From NCBI GenBank assembly GCA_017311315.1, contig CM029622.1, positions 12,556,433 to 12,620,432 of the forward strand: a stretch of 64,000 bases of DNA, given 5' to 3'. Position numbers and translations under genes: made by a program. Source of the DNA: Dendrocalamus latiflorus (lineage: Eukaryota; Streptophyta; Magnoliopsida; Poales; Poaceae). This document shows positions 33,715-45,535 of the stretch, piece by piece. The notes under the pieces are model-generated. The model made no database searches. It saw only the letters and a program-made list of their open reading frames with translations, and was not told where the DNA came from. Position 1 is the first letter of the stretch, and each line of letters starts with the position of its first letter.

Positions 33715-34575
33715 TGATGATGCAGGCTTCTAATCGGCCACGACCAGAACACCAAGCAATCGTTGAGCCACACCCCAAGTCGGTACCAACCGTGCCAAGA
33801 ACACAATTGACCTGACCAGAAGGTCTAATCCTGCATGCAACCGAAGAATACGTAAGAAAAAGATAAGAAACAATCTGAAATTGCAAATATTTACATTAAG
33901 TTCAAAAGGTGGGATTCCGTAGAGGTTCTTTACAGTTGGTTTAGTCGACACAAATGAAGAACAAGAGTTTTCACAATGGAAAAACTTAGTAATCGAAATC
34001 CAAGAAAACTAGAATGGTGCAGCCCCCTTAAATAGGAGAGGGAAAGCCGCGCAAAACTAAGAAATAAGCGATGATGCTATTCATGGTACTGTTCACGTGA
34101 ACAGTACTTCTGTGAACAGTACGGGCCTAAATGGGGGCGCCTACCCTTTGGGCCCAAGCATTACAAGGCCTAAACAGGTGACGCGGTACTTTATTTTGAT
34201 TATTATGATTCGCACATAAGGAATTTGAAGTTGAAACTAGATCCATTGGAAAGAAGACGAGAAAAGCTTTCCAGTAAGTACTCGTGGAGCTCAAACGGAC
34301 TCCGTATGTGAAAGTTATGCACATTTGAAGTTGGGCCTGTCAGGCTGAATCCGAATTGATTTGGAGGCCGAATTGGATTCCAAAACCTGTCCAACTTGAA
34401 CTCTTGCTTCAATTGGTCCAAAAGTGATGCGGTGCTACAAATATATATATTTTCATCATTAGATAGCATCATATTCTCATTTAAAATATGTTGAAGCTGA
34501 AGGAACGAATTCACTTTTAGTTCAATCTTGATATTGGGCGCTATGGTCATATGTGTTTCTGGCGTGTTCACATCA
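33715..34575 (-). repeat. Minus-strand LTR arm of the palindromic gypsy insertion
   Basis: The complement begins TGATGTGAACACGCC and follows the plus arm block by block. The junction region (33650-33735) has GTCGTTCTCCTCC and its inverted copy GGAGAACGAC around a 28-bp centre. Confidence 0.8.
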
Positions 34576-34847
34576 CCACCCATCGGCTTGAGAGAGAAGA
34601 GGGAAAGGGAGGGGCGGCGGGATGGGTCGGTGCGGAACGTGGCTCAATCTGAGCTGTCAACATGTCAATCTGAGAGGAGGGCGGGGTTTCAATTTTTTAA
34701 AAAAAATTCTATTTTTGATTTACAAAAAACCTAATAAAAATAATTAAAGCTTAGAAAATAGCAAATATAGCCCAAAAATTCTAGAAAAACTCGTAGAAAT
34801 TCTTGGAGTCATTTTGGACTTAGCAAAATTATTTCTAGCTTAACTTG

Positions 34848-37800
34848 TGTAACATCCTAAATTTCAAATATTCAGAAATATGTAATTTTGAAAACTTTTT
34901 CATGCATTTTGCTGGCATTCAAATTTCCTCTGAATAATTACTTGAAATCTTTTTCAGTTTTAGTGGCATGCAAATTAATAATCAAGCATAATCCCAAGTG
35001 CAAATAATGAACATGTAAATAATAATAATAATAGAAAATGACATTACAGATCATGAATTCAAATTCAAGTCAATAAAATAAAACCAAAAGAATATTAGAT
35101 TCCATCTCTAAATGACTAAACCAAGAACTCCTTTTTGTAAATTCAATTAGCGAACAAAACCCAAAGGTTGAAAATTCAAAATTTATATACAAATTCAGAA
35201 CAAAATAAAATTCAAAAATAGATGAATGTTAGCTTTTGTATCTAGATATTTTAAACCAAAACTTGAATTGAAAATCCAAAATTTGAATTCAAAACTTAAA
35301 TAAAAATTTAAGTTTTGAATATCATGCAAAACTCCAAGAATCAATAAATCCAAATGTAAGTTAAAAGTTTATATTAAAAATTCAAATTTCAAAATTTTGG
35401 CTTGAGCCCTTCATTCTCTTTTTCTCTCTCACTTTCATGTGGGGCCAACCTCTTTTTCCCTCTCTCTTTCTCCCACTCTCTTTTTATTTTTTCCCCACTG
35501 CCATTACCTCAACTGTCCCCAACTGCGATTTTCTTCACATCTCTCTCACACCACCTCTTCTCTCCAACAGAAACCCACTTCTAGACATGAAGCAAACACT
35601 TTTGTGCATATCCATTTCTCTACCTTCTCTTCTTCCAATCCCTTTGAAGAACCTCAAATCACCCAATGCATGTCATATGGTAGTGTTCCTCATCTCGAGA
35701 ACTTTCCAATTCTACGATTAGTTTTCACATGCAAGTTTGTTTGAGCATTTTTGAAGAAAAGGTTAAGGAACAGTAGCTTGGCTGGAAAGAGGAGGCAACG
35801 CTGGCGGGAGTTGCAGTGATGGCAGTTCCATGCGGCTTGCTAGCCAGTAGCAGCACCGCCATGGCAACAAGGCCGAGGAGGCACGCTAGCGCAGCGCGCA
35901 AGGGAGCTGAGGCGCAAGCGGTAGCCATAAGTGGCCGGCACCCAGCGCAAGAGGGCCAGACGACACGGCGCCGGCTATCAAGTTGAGGGCGCGGCTAGGC
36001 GACGGCCGGAGGCACAGCAGCTCGGTGACATGCCTGTAGTGGTGGCACCATGGGGAGCAGGACCGCAGCCCAGTATGGCGCTATCCAGCGGTGCGGCCAG
36101 CATGCATGGCGCGACGTTGGCTCGGGGTGACCGAGGCGAAGCCTGTGGCACAACTTGGCCTCATGCGCTACCGACGACGGCTTGGTGACACGGCTCCGAG
36201 GCCTAGCTAAGCATGCGAGTGGCGAGGTTTCGTGAGGTAGTGAGGCTGAGCCAGGCGGGCATGCAGACGGCGCAACCACGCACCCAGCGCAGCAGCTCCA
36301 TACAGCCCCGGACGGCGCGATGTGGCCTGGAGCGGCTCGGCGACACAGTGTCGAGGCGCCATGGACGCGAGGACGAGGTGCTGCCCAGTGTCTTCGTGCG
36401 GCACGGTGCAACGACGCGACGCCAAGGTTGAGGAACCGGCAGAGAACGCGGCGCATGCATGTGATGGCCATGCATGTAGTGGCGTGGCGGCTCGAGCGAG
36501 GCGAGGTGGTATGGCGTGTCGCGCTTGAGCGCGGCGTCGGCAAGGCAGCTCCTAGGGCGTGGGCAAGAGCCACAGCGACGATGCGGAGCGGGACGCGGAC
36601 GCGGATACGAACGAGCTCGGTGACTATTATGGCGGACACGGATGAGAGGCCGAGCGGACGTGGGATCGGCGATGACTACAGCTGACGTGGGCGAGTGGTT
36701 GAGAAGATGAAATCCGGAGGTGGACGCACGTCTAGTGCCATGTTGTTTAGCGCGTAATTAGAAATTGGAGTCCAAAAGAATCAAGGGATCAAGTGAAATC
36801 AAGAGCGAAGTGAAGATAAAGACCAGAAACTTAAGCCCATCGAATGAGAAAGCATTGAGTGAGCTCAAAACCACGGTAAACCGCGCATGGCGAGTTAATA
36901 CTTTGATCATATTGAACCTACATTTTCTGCAAGTTATTTTTGTTTAAATTATCAAATTGCATGCTGTTATTTCATATGCAAATATATGTTTGTTTTAAGA
37001 TTCTAGTTATATGCCCATTATTCGACTTGTTAGTATTACATCTCCTTTGGAATATTTGAATATTTGAGACTTGTCACCCTAGCAAAATTATAATAGTAAA
37101 ACTTTCAAAAATAGGTCTATAATTATACGCTATGCTTAGCACTGCTTAGATACTCGGGGGCACCAAAATGCCCCAAGCATCACTTTTAATCATGAGAAAC
37201 TGATTTGGCAAGTCATGGTGGAAATGACTGGTATATTTTGACATGATTATTTTATGCTCCCAAAAACCCCCAACTTGCTTAAATATCTGGGCGGATGGTA
37301 TGGGGGCTGGTATGTGGTGCAGCGGAAGCACAGTGTGTGGATTGTGGTAGAACCGCCCAGATAACCCTAAGGACTGAATCTTGTGATGACCTTCCAATGT
37401 ACAACAAGTACAACCACAAGCTAGCAAATTGTAGGTAGGACTAACTAATTTGCATGGCCCTAGCGTGGTTACGTGAAGGTGTGAACACGTGCAAAGGGAA
37501 GAATGGTCTCATCCCCGCCTCTGCACATGATGGCTCAAGAGGGACCCTTCTCGAGGGATCGTCGCACCCTACAGAAGATAGACCTTAGCGGGCGTAACCA
37601 CATTAGGACAATGCATTGTAACAGCCTTGTGATAATCTACTTAACCACATGACTAAGGAATCATGTGGAGCAACGAGAAGATCATCTCTTGTAGGTAAAG
37701 TGTACAAACTCTGCAGTGTGAAAACTATTCGAATAGCCGTGCCCACAGTCAAAGGCGGACTTGGGAACTTAACCAGATATAGTTCTATTTCAAAAACTTT

Positions 37801-38496
37801 GTGGGTGGAACTGGAAAAGTGGAGGGCAGAGAACGGCCCTGATTTGTGTTGCCTGGGGTGTCGCCCCAGTGATATGGTAAACGGTTATAACACTGAAAGG
37901 TTAGCATATGGTGCAGAAACCATGTAACGGTGGATGGAATCTGGATCACTATTATTATTGTATTCTTTGATACCTTGATAAAATTCTGTTTTAGTTAAAA
38001 CTGCTAGGTCACAGGAAATTTCTATGTATCATATTTTGAAAGCAATTTATGGCAAGTAAAATAACCCAAGCCTTTCCTTGATTAAGCCATGCATATTATC
38101 TAATTGTATCCTATGTATTGGCTCGCGGAGCACGGTGGTTTGTGCTCACCCTCGCTCGCTCACTTAATCTAGAATCAAGAGTCAGATCGCTATGCTTCAG
38201 CAATACACTTGGATAGGATGGTGAAGAAGATGAAGATGTCAAGGCCTAGGTCACGAACCCCCAGTTAGCTGCCTGTGGGCATGTCCTGAGGGTCCCACCT
38301 GTGTGCTTTGTTTCTGCTGCTGAATTTTATTAATTTCAGCCTGACCGGCCCATGAGTAAGTCTACTATTGTACTTACGTTTCCGCATGATATGCATTATG
38401 ATGTTCAGTACTATATCTGTGAGCACTATCTACTGATCCAAGGAATAGTGCGGTGGAATCACAGAGGATTCCGAATTGTAAAATCTGGGTCTGACA
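34848..38496 (+). mobile_element. Solo LTR of the gypsy family, plus strand (3.65 kb)
   Basis: It runs TGTAACATCCTAAATTTC to TCTGGGTCTGACA, flanked by the perfect duplication ACTTG (34843-34847 and 38497-38501). It matches the LTRs at 41160-45064 and 48176-51880 in reverse orientation, including CTCTGCAGTGTGAAAACTATTCG near 37720. It has no PBS or internal sequence, so it is a solo LTR. GC-rich frames at 35.9-36.7 kb (up to 214 codons) are composition-driven. Confidence 0.92.
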
Positions 38497-38821
38497 ACTT
38501 GGTATTAAATTGTTATACTAAAAACACTTCTTAGTTGTAAAATTAGATTTTGAGCCTCAAAAAATCAAGACAAAAGCCAAATAAGTTCAAATAATTAATT
38601 TTAATTGGTGTTTTTTTATAGAAATTCAAAATGTCATTTATTTAATAGTATTTTATGTTTTAATTAAATTACCTTTGAAAATAAAGGCTTTTTTAAAAGT
38701 AGAAAAATCAAGGCAAATAAAACTTGAAAATTCAGGCCACCAAATAACAGTGATTTTTATTTTAAATTAAATTAAATTATTTTTCAATAATAATTTTTGT
38801 AATAAACAACTGTGCTGTTAC

Positions 38822-39651
38822 AATAGGCATGGCGCTAAGCTAAATCAAAGAAGATTAAGGCACCTCGCGAGCCCTAGACGTTGTCCCTCCGAATGCTATT
38901 GGTCCCTGGCATGCTATTACCCTACCTTGGAATGGGTTGCACGAGTTTGCATGCCTGGTACATGCAGTGGACCAATGAGTAGGGGACAAACTAACATACT
39001 AGATTCACTTTCATATACACGAAGCAACATTTCCTCCACGATCTAGGCTTCTTCGTCGTGGGCTATGATGGCATATTCCAACTATTCAATCTCAACACCC
39101 TCGAAGCCTCACTTATATGATGCCGGACACTGTAAGTTTATACAATCAAGTTCTACATACATATAATATCAATAAATATCATAACTCATTACTTATGTAT
39201 TGATGCATAATGCAATAAGACCGGTGATCGCGAGAACCGGTCGATCACCGATGAGTTTCCTCGACGCATAGTTGATCTTTGAGCAATCCATCACCCAAGA
39301 CGTATCCTACGTCGAGAATTGCATAACTACAAGATTGCTTGCTCAGGGCAACGAGGACTACATACTTGTGCCCTACAACTAGCGGTAAGTGCTTCACTAG
39401 TTGTTATATAGTTTTCATTTGTATTTTATACACAACATGAACTTATTTAATGACTATGGACACATACATGAGTAGGTGACACTGGATCCTTATAGTCATT
39501 ATACCAAAGTGGAACAAGGTAATATACCTTAATTTCCCACTGAAGAACGACCATAACTTCACCCTTGTGCAACAAACACTCAACAGGTATGATTATTTCC
39601 TTCATAGATAACTTTATTTTAGTCTTCCCTTCATTTGCAATGGCCGAGGAT
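38822..39651 (+). pseudogene. CACTA second gene, C-terminal part with C48-peptidase region (plus strand)
   Basis: Degenerate plus-strand matches to the 16.67-17.2 kb gene: a DGIFQLFNLNTLEASL-like stretch near 39070-39115 ending before GTAAGTTTATACAATC, the same splice site as at 16900. Then come an ENCITTRLLAQGNEDYILVPYN-like stretch (39315-39380) and HWILIVIIPKWNK (about 39480-39520, peptidase His region). Stops and frame changes are frequent. It probably belongs to the CACTA element that starts at 30015. Confidence 0.7.
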
Positions 39652-39800
39652 AACTACTACAGAAAGGCTCATCATAGATGGTTCGGAACTGTAACCATAG
39701 ACTGTTTCTGAACCGTCTAACTTTATGTGTCTATGATAATAGGTGGTTATCACAGACGACTCTCAAACCATCTGTGATAATTACAACATAGACGGTTTTT
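39652..39800 (+). repeat. Left terminal and subterminal repeats of the minus-strand CACTA element
   Basis: ACTACTACAGAAAGG, then CATCATAGATGGTT, GAACCGTCTAA, ATCACAGACGAC, AACCATCTGTGATAA and ATAGACGGTT. Confidence 0.82.
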
Positions 39801-40039
39801 TAAAAATAGAACTACATACATAGGTATTGCCAGTTCTAGAGACATTATAATGAAGTGTGATATAGAATTATTGTGTTGTAGTGGGTACCAAAAATTGTGT
39901 CTTGTGTCGCAGTGTGGCATTGGATTCCTTGTGTCTTCCTCCCTAGGCAACGTAAGTGCTAAACGACCTACGTGATTCCAAAAATTTAGCCTTAGCCATT
40001 GCAAACTAAGGGAAGACTACAATAGAGTTATAGATGGAG

Positions 40040-41159
40040 GAAATGAGTTTACCTGTCAATTGTTTGTTGTATACAGGTGAAGTTGTGGTTGCTCCTAAGT
40101 AGAGAATCAAGGTATATTACCTTGTTCTACTTTGGTATAATCACAATTAGAATCCAGTGGCACCTAGTTATGTATGCCACTATAGTGATTAATCCTAAGT
40201 TCATGTTCTGTATAAAGTACAAATGAAACTTGTTTGGCAACTAATGAAGCATTTACCTCTAGTTGAAGGGTACCATGATGTAGTCCTTGTCACTGTGAGC
40301 AGGCAATCCCCTCGTTATTGTTTGGATTACATAGAGACCAAGTGTGGGTCGAGGAAACCCACCGGTTCTCACCATCGCTGGACATGTTGGATCGTGGATC
40401 TATACATAAGCAATAAGTTATGACATTTATCGGTGTTACATGAATGTAGAACTTAATTATACAGTACACTTACAGTGCCCAGCATCATAAAAGTGAGGCG
40501 TCGAGTTCGTCGAGGTTGAATAGTAAGAATAAGTCTTCAACGGTTACAACAAAGTAGCCTGAGTCGTGGAGAAAGTACACCTCCGTGTATCTCACGGTGA
40601 ATCCACTGTACCGGTTTGGCTTTATGTTGGACCTCCGCATGTACCAGGTATGCAAAGTTCCATAAACTAGTCCAAGACTGTGTAATTGTGACTCGGGGAC
40701 CAACGACACTCCATGCATGAGCTTCCATTCCCTAGGAGGCACCTTAATCTTCTTCAATTTAGCCTTGGCGCCTTGCTTGTGACACATTTTCAGTGTCGCC
40801 TTCACGGGAGCCGATGCGCTGGCCTTCTAAAGAGGAGATTGAGATGGAGTCATATAGCTTCTATTTGAAAGGCATGGTCGTGTGGAGATCGCAGTACGGA
40901 AGGGTCCAAGGTGATGTCCCTCTTAGGCCACTAGACGAATGTCTGGACAGCATCCCCTAGTGCCATGATTTCTCTGTGGGGCCTCTGTAGTAGGACGACC
41001 CTAAAAACATCATCAATCTAGTCCACCTGAACCTTCACAAAATCAGTCCCTAGTTGGGCACCGTGCACCAACGTTCCTGATAGGCATGGATACGCCAACC
41101 CTCGCCCAGCGTCAATGGGAATTGAGCTAACAACCTTGACTCTAAGGATGCACAGCGTG
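40040..41159 (-). pseudogene. CACTA second gene, DUF8039-like and C48 region (3' half, split by gypsy insertion)
   Basis: From 41159 leftwards are degenerate DUF8039 motifs (a LVHGAQLGTDFVKVQVD-like stretch near 41000, interrupted by stops). A 106-codon frame follows (40805-40485) with GLVYGTLHTWYM and YFVVTVEDLFLLFNLDELDASLL, aligning with 16690-16885 in the plus-strand copy. Another piece lies near 40135 (peptidase His region). The 5' half continues at 51881 beyond the gypsy element. Confidence 0.78.
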
Positions 41160-44100
41160 TGTCAGACCCCGGATTTTTCAATCCGGAATCTACTGTGTCT
41201 ACTGCACTATTCCCTGGATCAGTAGTTTGTGCACACAGTAACATTGCTGAATCATTTCATACATCGCATAATCATTCATTATATTACATAAATTGAAATA
41301 CACCGCGTCGGGTGATAGAGTTTACAAAAGGGGCCGACTAGGCCAAATGTCATTATTACAAATACGCACAGCGGAAATACAGCAAAAGCAAACCCAAATC
41401 CACAGGCAAGCGACCAGTAGGGTAATGTGCACAATATATGCCACCAGGGTCCTGGTAACATAAATGTACACAACGCCTAGAGTCTACTTGTCTATGCCTA
41501 ACCACCGAGGCCTACGCCTTAATTATTGCCTTTGCTTCCGTCGATGCTGGCAGGGGCCTCCTCGTAGGCGTAGTGTCCTTGAACTCCTGTTTCTGAATTT
41601 TATCGCGAATGCGAGAATGAGCACTCCGACCCCGTGCTCAGCAAGCCAACACACAGAATGCAATATTTAAACATGTCTGGCTAATCAAAGGAAGGCTTGG
41701 GCTCATTTTATTTTGCGGAGAGTGCTTTTGAATACACTTATAGGAAAATCCTGAGACCTAGCAATTTTAAACTCAAAACTCTTGTTTATAAAGTAAGTTG
41801 ATCATATAATTGACACAGATTCCATCCACCATTACATGGCATCTGCACCATATAGCATCTTTTAGCGTTATAGCCGCTTAACGTACCACTGGGACACACC
41901 CAGGACAATTCCAAACCAGGGCAGTCCTTCGCCCTTCAAGTTTCCATTCCCAGTTTCCAATGTTTTTAAAACAGAACTATATCCAGTTAAGTTCCCATGT
42001 CTGCCCTTGACCGTGGGCACGGCTATTCGAATAGTTTTGACTCTGCAGAGTTTGTACACTTTCACCACAAGAGACAATCAACTCGTTGCCCCACACTATT
42101 CCTTAGTCATGTGGTTGAGCAGACCATCACAGTAACTTTTCAAAGTACCTCGCCCCTTCCATCATTTCACCCTATGGGTCGCTCCCACTTGCGGTGGGTC
42201 CCATACGTTGTGCGGGATGTTCTCCTTCTGAACGTCTAGAAGCTGGCTCCCCACCCCTGCTAGCCCGCCACAACAGAACTTCACCTTCCACTGGTGTCCC
42301 ATTCAAGCCGTCACACAGACTGCCGCTTGCACTATCCCACACCTCCTCCTGGAAGGATGACTTTCAGGGTCCGGTAAATCTACTAAGCCAAGTTGTATTT
42401 TACAGACTTGTGGTTGTACTGTTTTACACGGGTTGACATGACAAGATTCAGTCCTTAGTGGTATCTGGGCGGTTCTACCACAAACCACACTCTCGTGCAC
42501 CACTGCACCATACCCCCGAACCATCCGCCCAGATATTTAAGCAAGTTGGGGTTTTTGGAAACACAACATAATCATATCCAACATTTATCAGGTATTACCA
42601 CCATGACTGCCCCAACCAAATTTTTCTCATGATTAAAGTGATGTTCGGGCGTTCTCGCGCCCATGATTACCTAAACAACACTAAGCATGGCATATAAATT
42701 ACGGACTTATTTTCAAAAGGTTAATATCGTAATTTTTGCTAAGGCGACAAGGTTCACACGTCAAGTATGGCAAGAAGATTAATATAAACAATGGCAATAA
42801 CAGGGCATAACTAGCTTGCTGAAATTGGACATAACATAGCTCTTGAAATAATAGCATGCACTTTGTTAATTTAAAAAGGAAATAACTTTGCAATATTGGG
42901 TTCAATATGATCAAAGTATTGACTCGCCTTGCTCGCGGGGGTCTTGGTCTGGGTCTTCGGAAGCTTCCAAGCTAGCTGCCTCAACCTCCTCTTCCTGAGC
43001 CTCGTATGCTATTTAATCGTGCGAAATACCCAAATAAAAGGAAAGCAACCAAACAATAAAATATCACCAGAAATTCAAATGAACTCACAAAATTATGGTT
43101 CTGGTTCCATTAGATAGATCTTGAATTTAAACGAATTTAGAAATGTGTTTCATTCAATTTGGAGCTAAAATGAAGAAGTTATAAGCAGTCAAAGTTTTCG
43201 GTTCCAGTCAAATCCAAAAATATTACAATTCTGACATGTGGGGCCCACTGTCAGCCGCTATTCATTTTAATTTTTCCATTTTATTTTCTTTTTCATTCTT
43301 TGTTTCTCTGACATGTGGGGTCCACCTGTCAGTCAGCGAAAATAAAAGAATCGCTCGACCGCAGGCACGGAGTCGGGGCTCGAACGCGCGCTGCGGGAAC
43401 GGGGGGGGGGAGAAGAGATTAACGCAGATAACCGCTCGGTCGTCCGAGCCTTTCTTACCCTATAAGGGTAAATACCCCTTTTGAGGTGGCTGTGGAGGGT
43501 GCCGAGCCGAGGAGGAAGAAGGCGATGGCGACGACGGCGAGAGGCGGCCGGAGAGGTGCGGGCGTTCGGTGAAATGCGATCCTCGAGGTGCGTGGAAGGC
43601 GATGGTGCGGTCGCCCGGGGCTGAGGAAGTCCGGAGGTGGGTCGGCAGCGTACGGTGGCGGCGGTTTAGAACGGCTCTCGGTGACGGCGAGGTACGGGCA
43701 ATGGGGAGCTCGGGCGAGGCCGGGGATGGCTTCGCGGTGCTTCGGAGATGGTGTGGGCGAAAGGAATTGGCTTTTGGTGGCTCGGGTCGAGAGATTGCGC
43801 GGGCGACCGGAGTTGGGGACGATGAGGGCTCGCCGGCGATTGAGTGGATTTGGGCGCGATTGTTTGCTGGAGAACGAAGCTGGCGAGGTGTGGAGCTCAA
43901 TGGGGGTCCACGGCCTTTTATACATGCGCGGAGGAGAGCTGGCAACGGGCGGCGCCCGTGCGGTCGCGTCGGAGCTGGTGGCGGAGGCAGGTAGGGCTGC
44001 AGGCGGCGTTAATGCAGGTCTTGACCGTGACGACACACTGCACGCCTACGCCCCCGGGGTGGTTGCCTCTGCGCAGCTGCTTCCCACCTCCTTTTGCCCG

Positions 44101-45064
44101 CGTGAAATGGCAGCGGATCGGCCGAGCGAAGCGACGCAGCGGGGAAAAGCCTGGGGCGGTGGCGTCAAGTCAAGGGCGACGGGAGGGGCGCAGGCTTTCC
44201 ACCTGGGCAACGGGGTGACGCGGCGGGGCGAGGCTGTGCATGCGCGCCACGGGGAGCAAAAGCTCTGCCCGTGGTGCCAGCGCGCCCGCTCGGGAGAGAA
44301 AAGGGAGCGGGACGACGAAGCTGACAGGGCGGGCCCATCGGTCAGCGGGAGAGGGGAGAGGAAAGCGCGATGGCGCAGATGAAGCCGCGTGGCGGAGAGG
44401 GTCGATCGGGCGGCCGGTGCGGTTTAAGTGAGGGGAACGGAGGAGATCGGCCGAGGCGATCGGGCGGCTGAGAGAGATGCCAGAGGCGGACGGGCCGGAT
44501 GGGCCGAGGCGCGCGGAAGGGGGAAATCGCGGCCGTCCACGCGGCGAGCGGGGGTAAGGGGAAGGCGGGATCCGCCTGGCGACGTGGCTCAATCCCACCC
44601 GTCTAGGTGTCGGACGGAGGGCGGTGGATTTTCTGATTTCTTTTTGGATTTTAAGTTTTGCTTTTAGAAATTACCAGAAAATCCCAATAAGTTCGGAAAA
44701 ATATGAAAATGCTTCCAAAAATTCTAGGAAAATTCTCAGAGGTTCCTGGTAATATTCTGGACTTAATAAAAATATTTCCCGCTAAAGTTGGTATTTATTT
44801 TACTTACTTCCCTTATTTTTCATGCCATTGTTTTTCCAAAAATAATATTCTATGCCCTAAATCCAATTTCTTTATTTACTTTTATGGATCATCTTTTCAG
44901 ATTCTTGTTTACAATTGTTTGTCTTTCTCTTTTATTAATTCTTTAATTTCTGGAACCTTAACCAAATTCAGAAAAGCATCGAAAAATCCAAATCCAAATG
45001 GAATACATTGCAAAAGTAATTCAAAATCCCCTCATTTTCTAATCCCAATTTTTGGGATGTTACA
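41160..45064 (-). repeat. 3' LTR of the gypsy element (3905 bp)
   Basis: TGTCAGACCCCGG to TTTTTGGGATGTTACA on the plus strand. It contains 199 bp (42696-42894) absent from the other LTR. The 264-codon frame at 43588-44382 and its neighbours occur in both LTRs only because the LTRs are near-identical. Confidence 0.95.
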
Positions 45065-45080
45065 AACCTACCCCCCTTAA
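45065..45080 (-). other. Polypurine tract of the gypsy element
   Basis: The minus strand reads TTAAGGGGGGTAGGTT up against the TGTAACATCC start of the 3' LTR. Confidence 0.88.
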
Positions 45081-45535
45081 AAAGAATCTCGACCCCGAGA
45101 TTCAGCCTAGCTAGTGATCCAGTCGGAGTAATCTTTTTGCGTTCCCAGATGGTCCTCTTTCCTAGTATGCTGGTTTCTATTGAGCTCAATATTAGTGGAT
45201 AGTCTGATTCCTAACTTTCTTTGCTGCCATTCATAAAATCTTGATAGGCCATTTCCTGCAGGTATCAAGTCACCCTTGGGCTCGACTGCTTCCTAAGGGT
45301 TTGATCCTTCTGATATTTGTGGATATGTCTTGGGTTAGGGTACATGGAATACATGGTGCCCATCTGCTAAACTTGCAGGCATTTCTAGTTGGTAAGCTAC
45401 TCCTCCTAGTGGCGCAGTCTACTATTCCTTTGGTGCCTTGTTAGCCAGGCTATTGTAAGTATGATGTCCAGGTCTGGGTGGGTTACACTATTGTTTGGTG
45501 GTTATCCTAGCAGGCGAGCTAAGTGCCCATAGTTT
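45081..45535 (-). other. 3' internal non-coding region of the gypsy element
   Basis: No coding signal. It represents the segment between the end of pol and the polypurine tract, joined to gag by the pol deletion near 45600. Confidence 0.6.

Larger units (their letters stand above)
32540..34575. mobile_element. Gypsy-type insertion made of two LTRs in inverted orientation, with 3' internal end
   Basis: It is flanked by the perfect duplication CCACC (32535-32539 and 34576-34580), starts TGATAAG and ends TTCACATCA. 32540-32803 is the 3' internal end of a gypsy element: a C-terminal PITRPLTHQLNYQV-like peptide, then the polypurine AAGAAGGGGAGGA. A plus-strand LTR follows (32804 to about 33700), then its inverted partner (about 33715 to 34575). 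Arms are roughly 88-90 percent identical by eye. LTR content includes TATTTAAG near 33345 and its counterpart near 34030. Confidence 0.82.
30547..38821 (-). mobile_element. Truncated gypsy-type LTR, itself holding two later insertions
   Basis: Its own sequence is in three pieces: 30547-32539, 34576-34847 and 38502-38821. The first opens with TATACACTCTGCAGAGGTTG, the block found about 0.7 kb inside the 25026-28104 LTR, so the first 0.7 kb is missing. The AT-rich block ATGAATTTAGGAATTTGAATGG near 31530 also matches that LTR. The last piece ends GCTGTTACA at 38821, the family's TTACA end. No left TSD can be defined because of the truncation. Confidence 0.7.

Noticed and set aside
35995..36685. 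Frames of up to 214 codons on both strands
   Set aside because: GC-rich part of a solo LTR; low-complexity Arg/Ala/His composition, no domain.
39860..39890. TTGTGTTGTAGTGGG as a right end of a small CACTA derivative starting at 39652
   Set aside because: Matches the terminal repeat poorly and no TSD pairs with the left end; the minus-strand gene further right explains 39652 better.
43588..44382. 264-codon frame, repeated at 50404-51198 with strong similarity
   Set aside because: Both lie at the same place in the two LTRs of one young element. The similarity is LTR identity, overlapping frames on both strands are equally open, and composition is GC-driven Arg/Gly/Ala.
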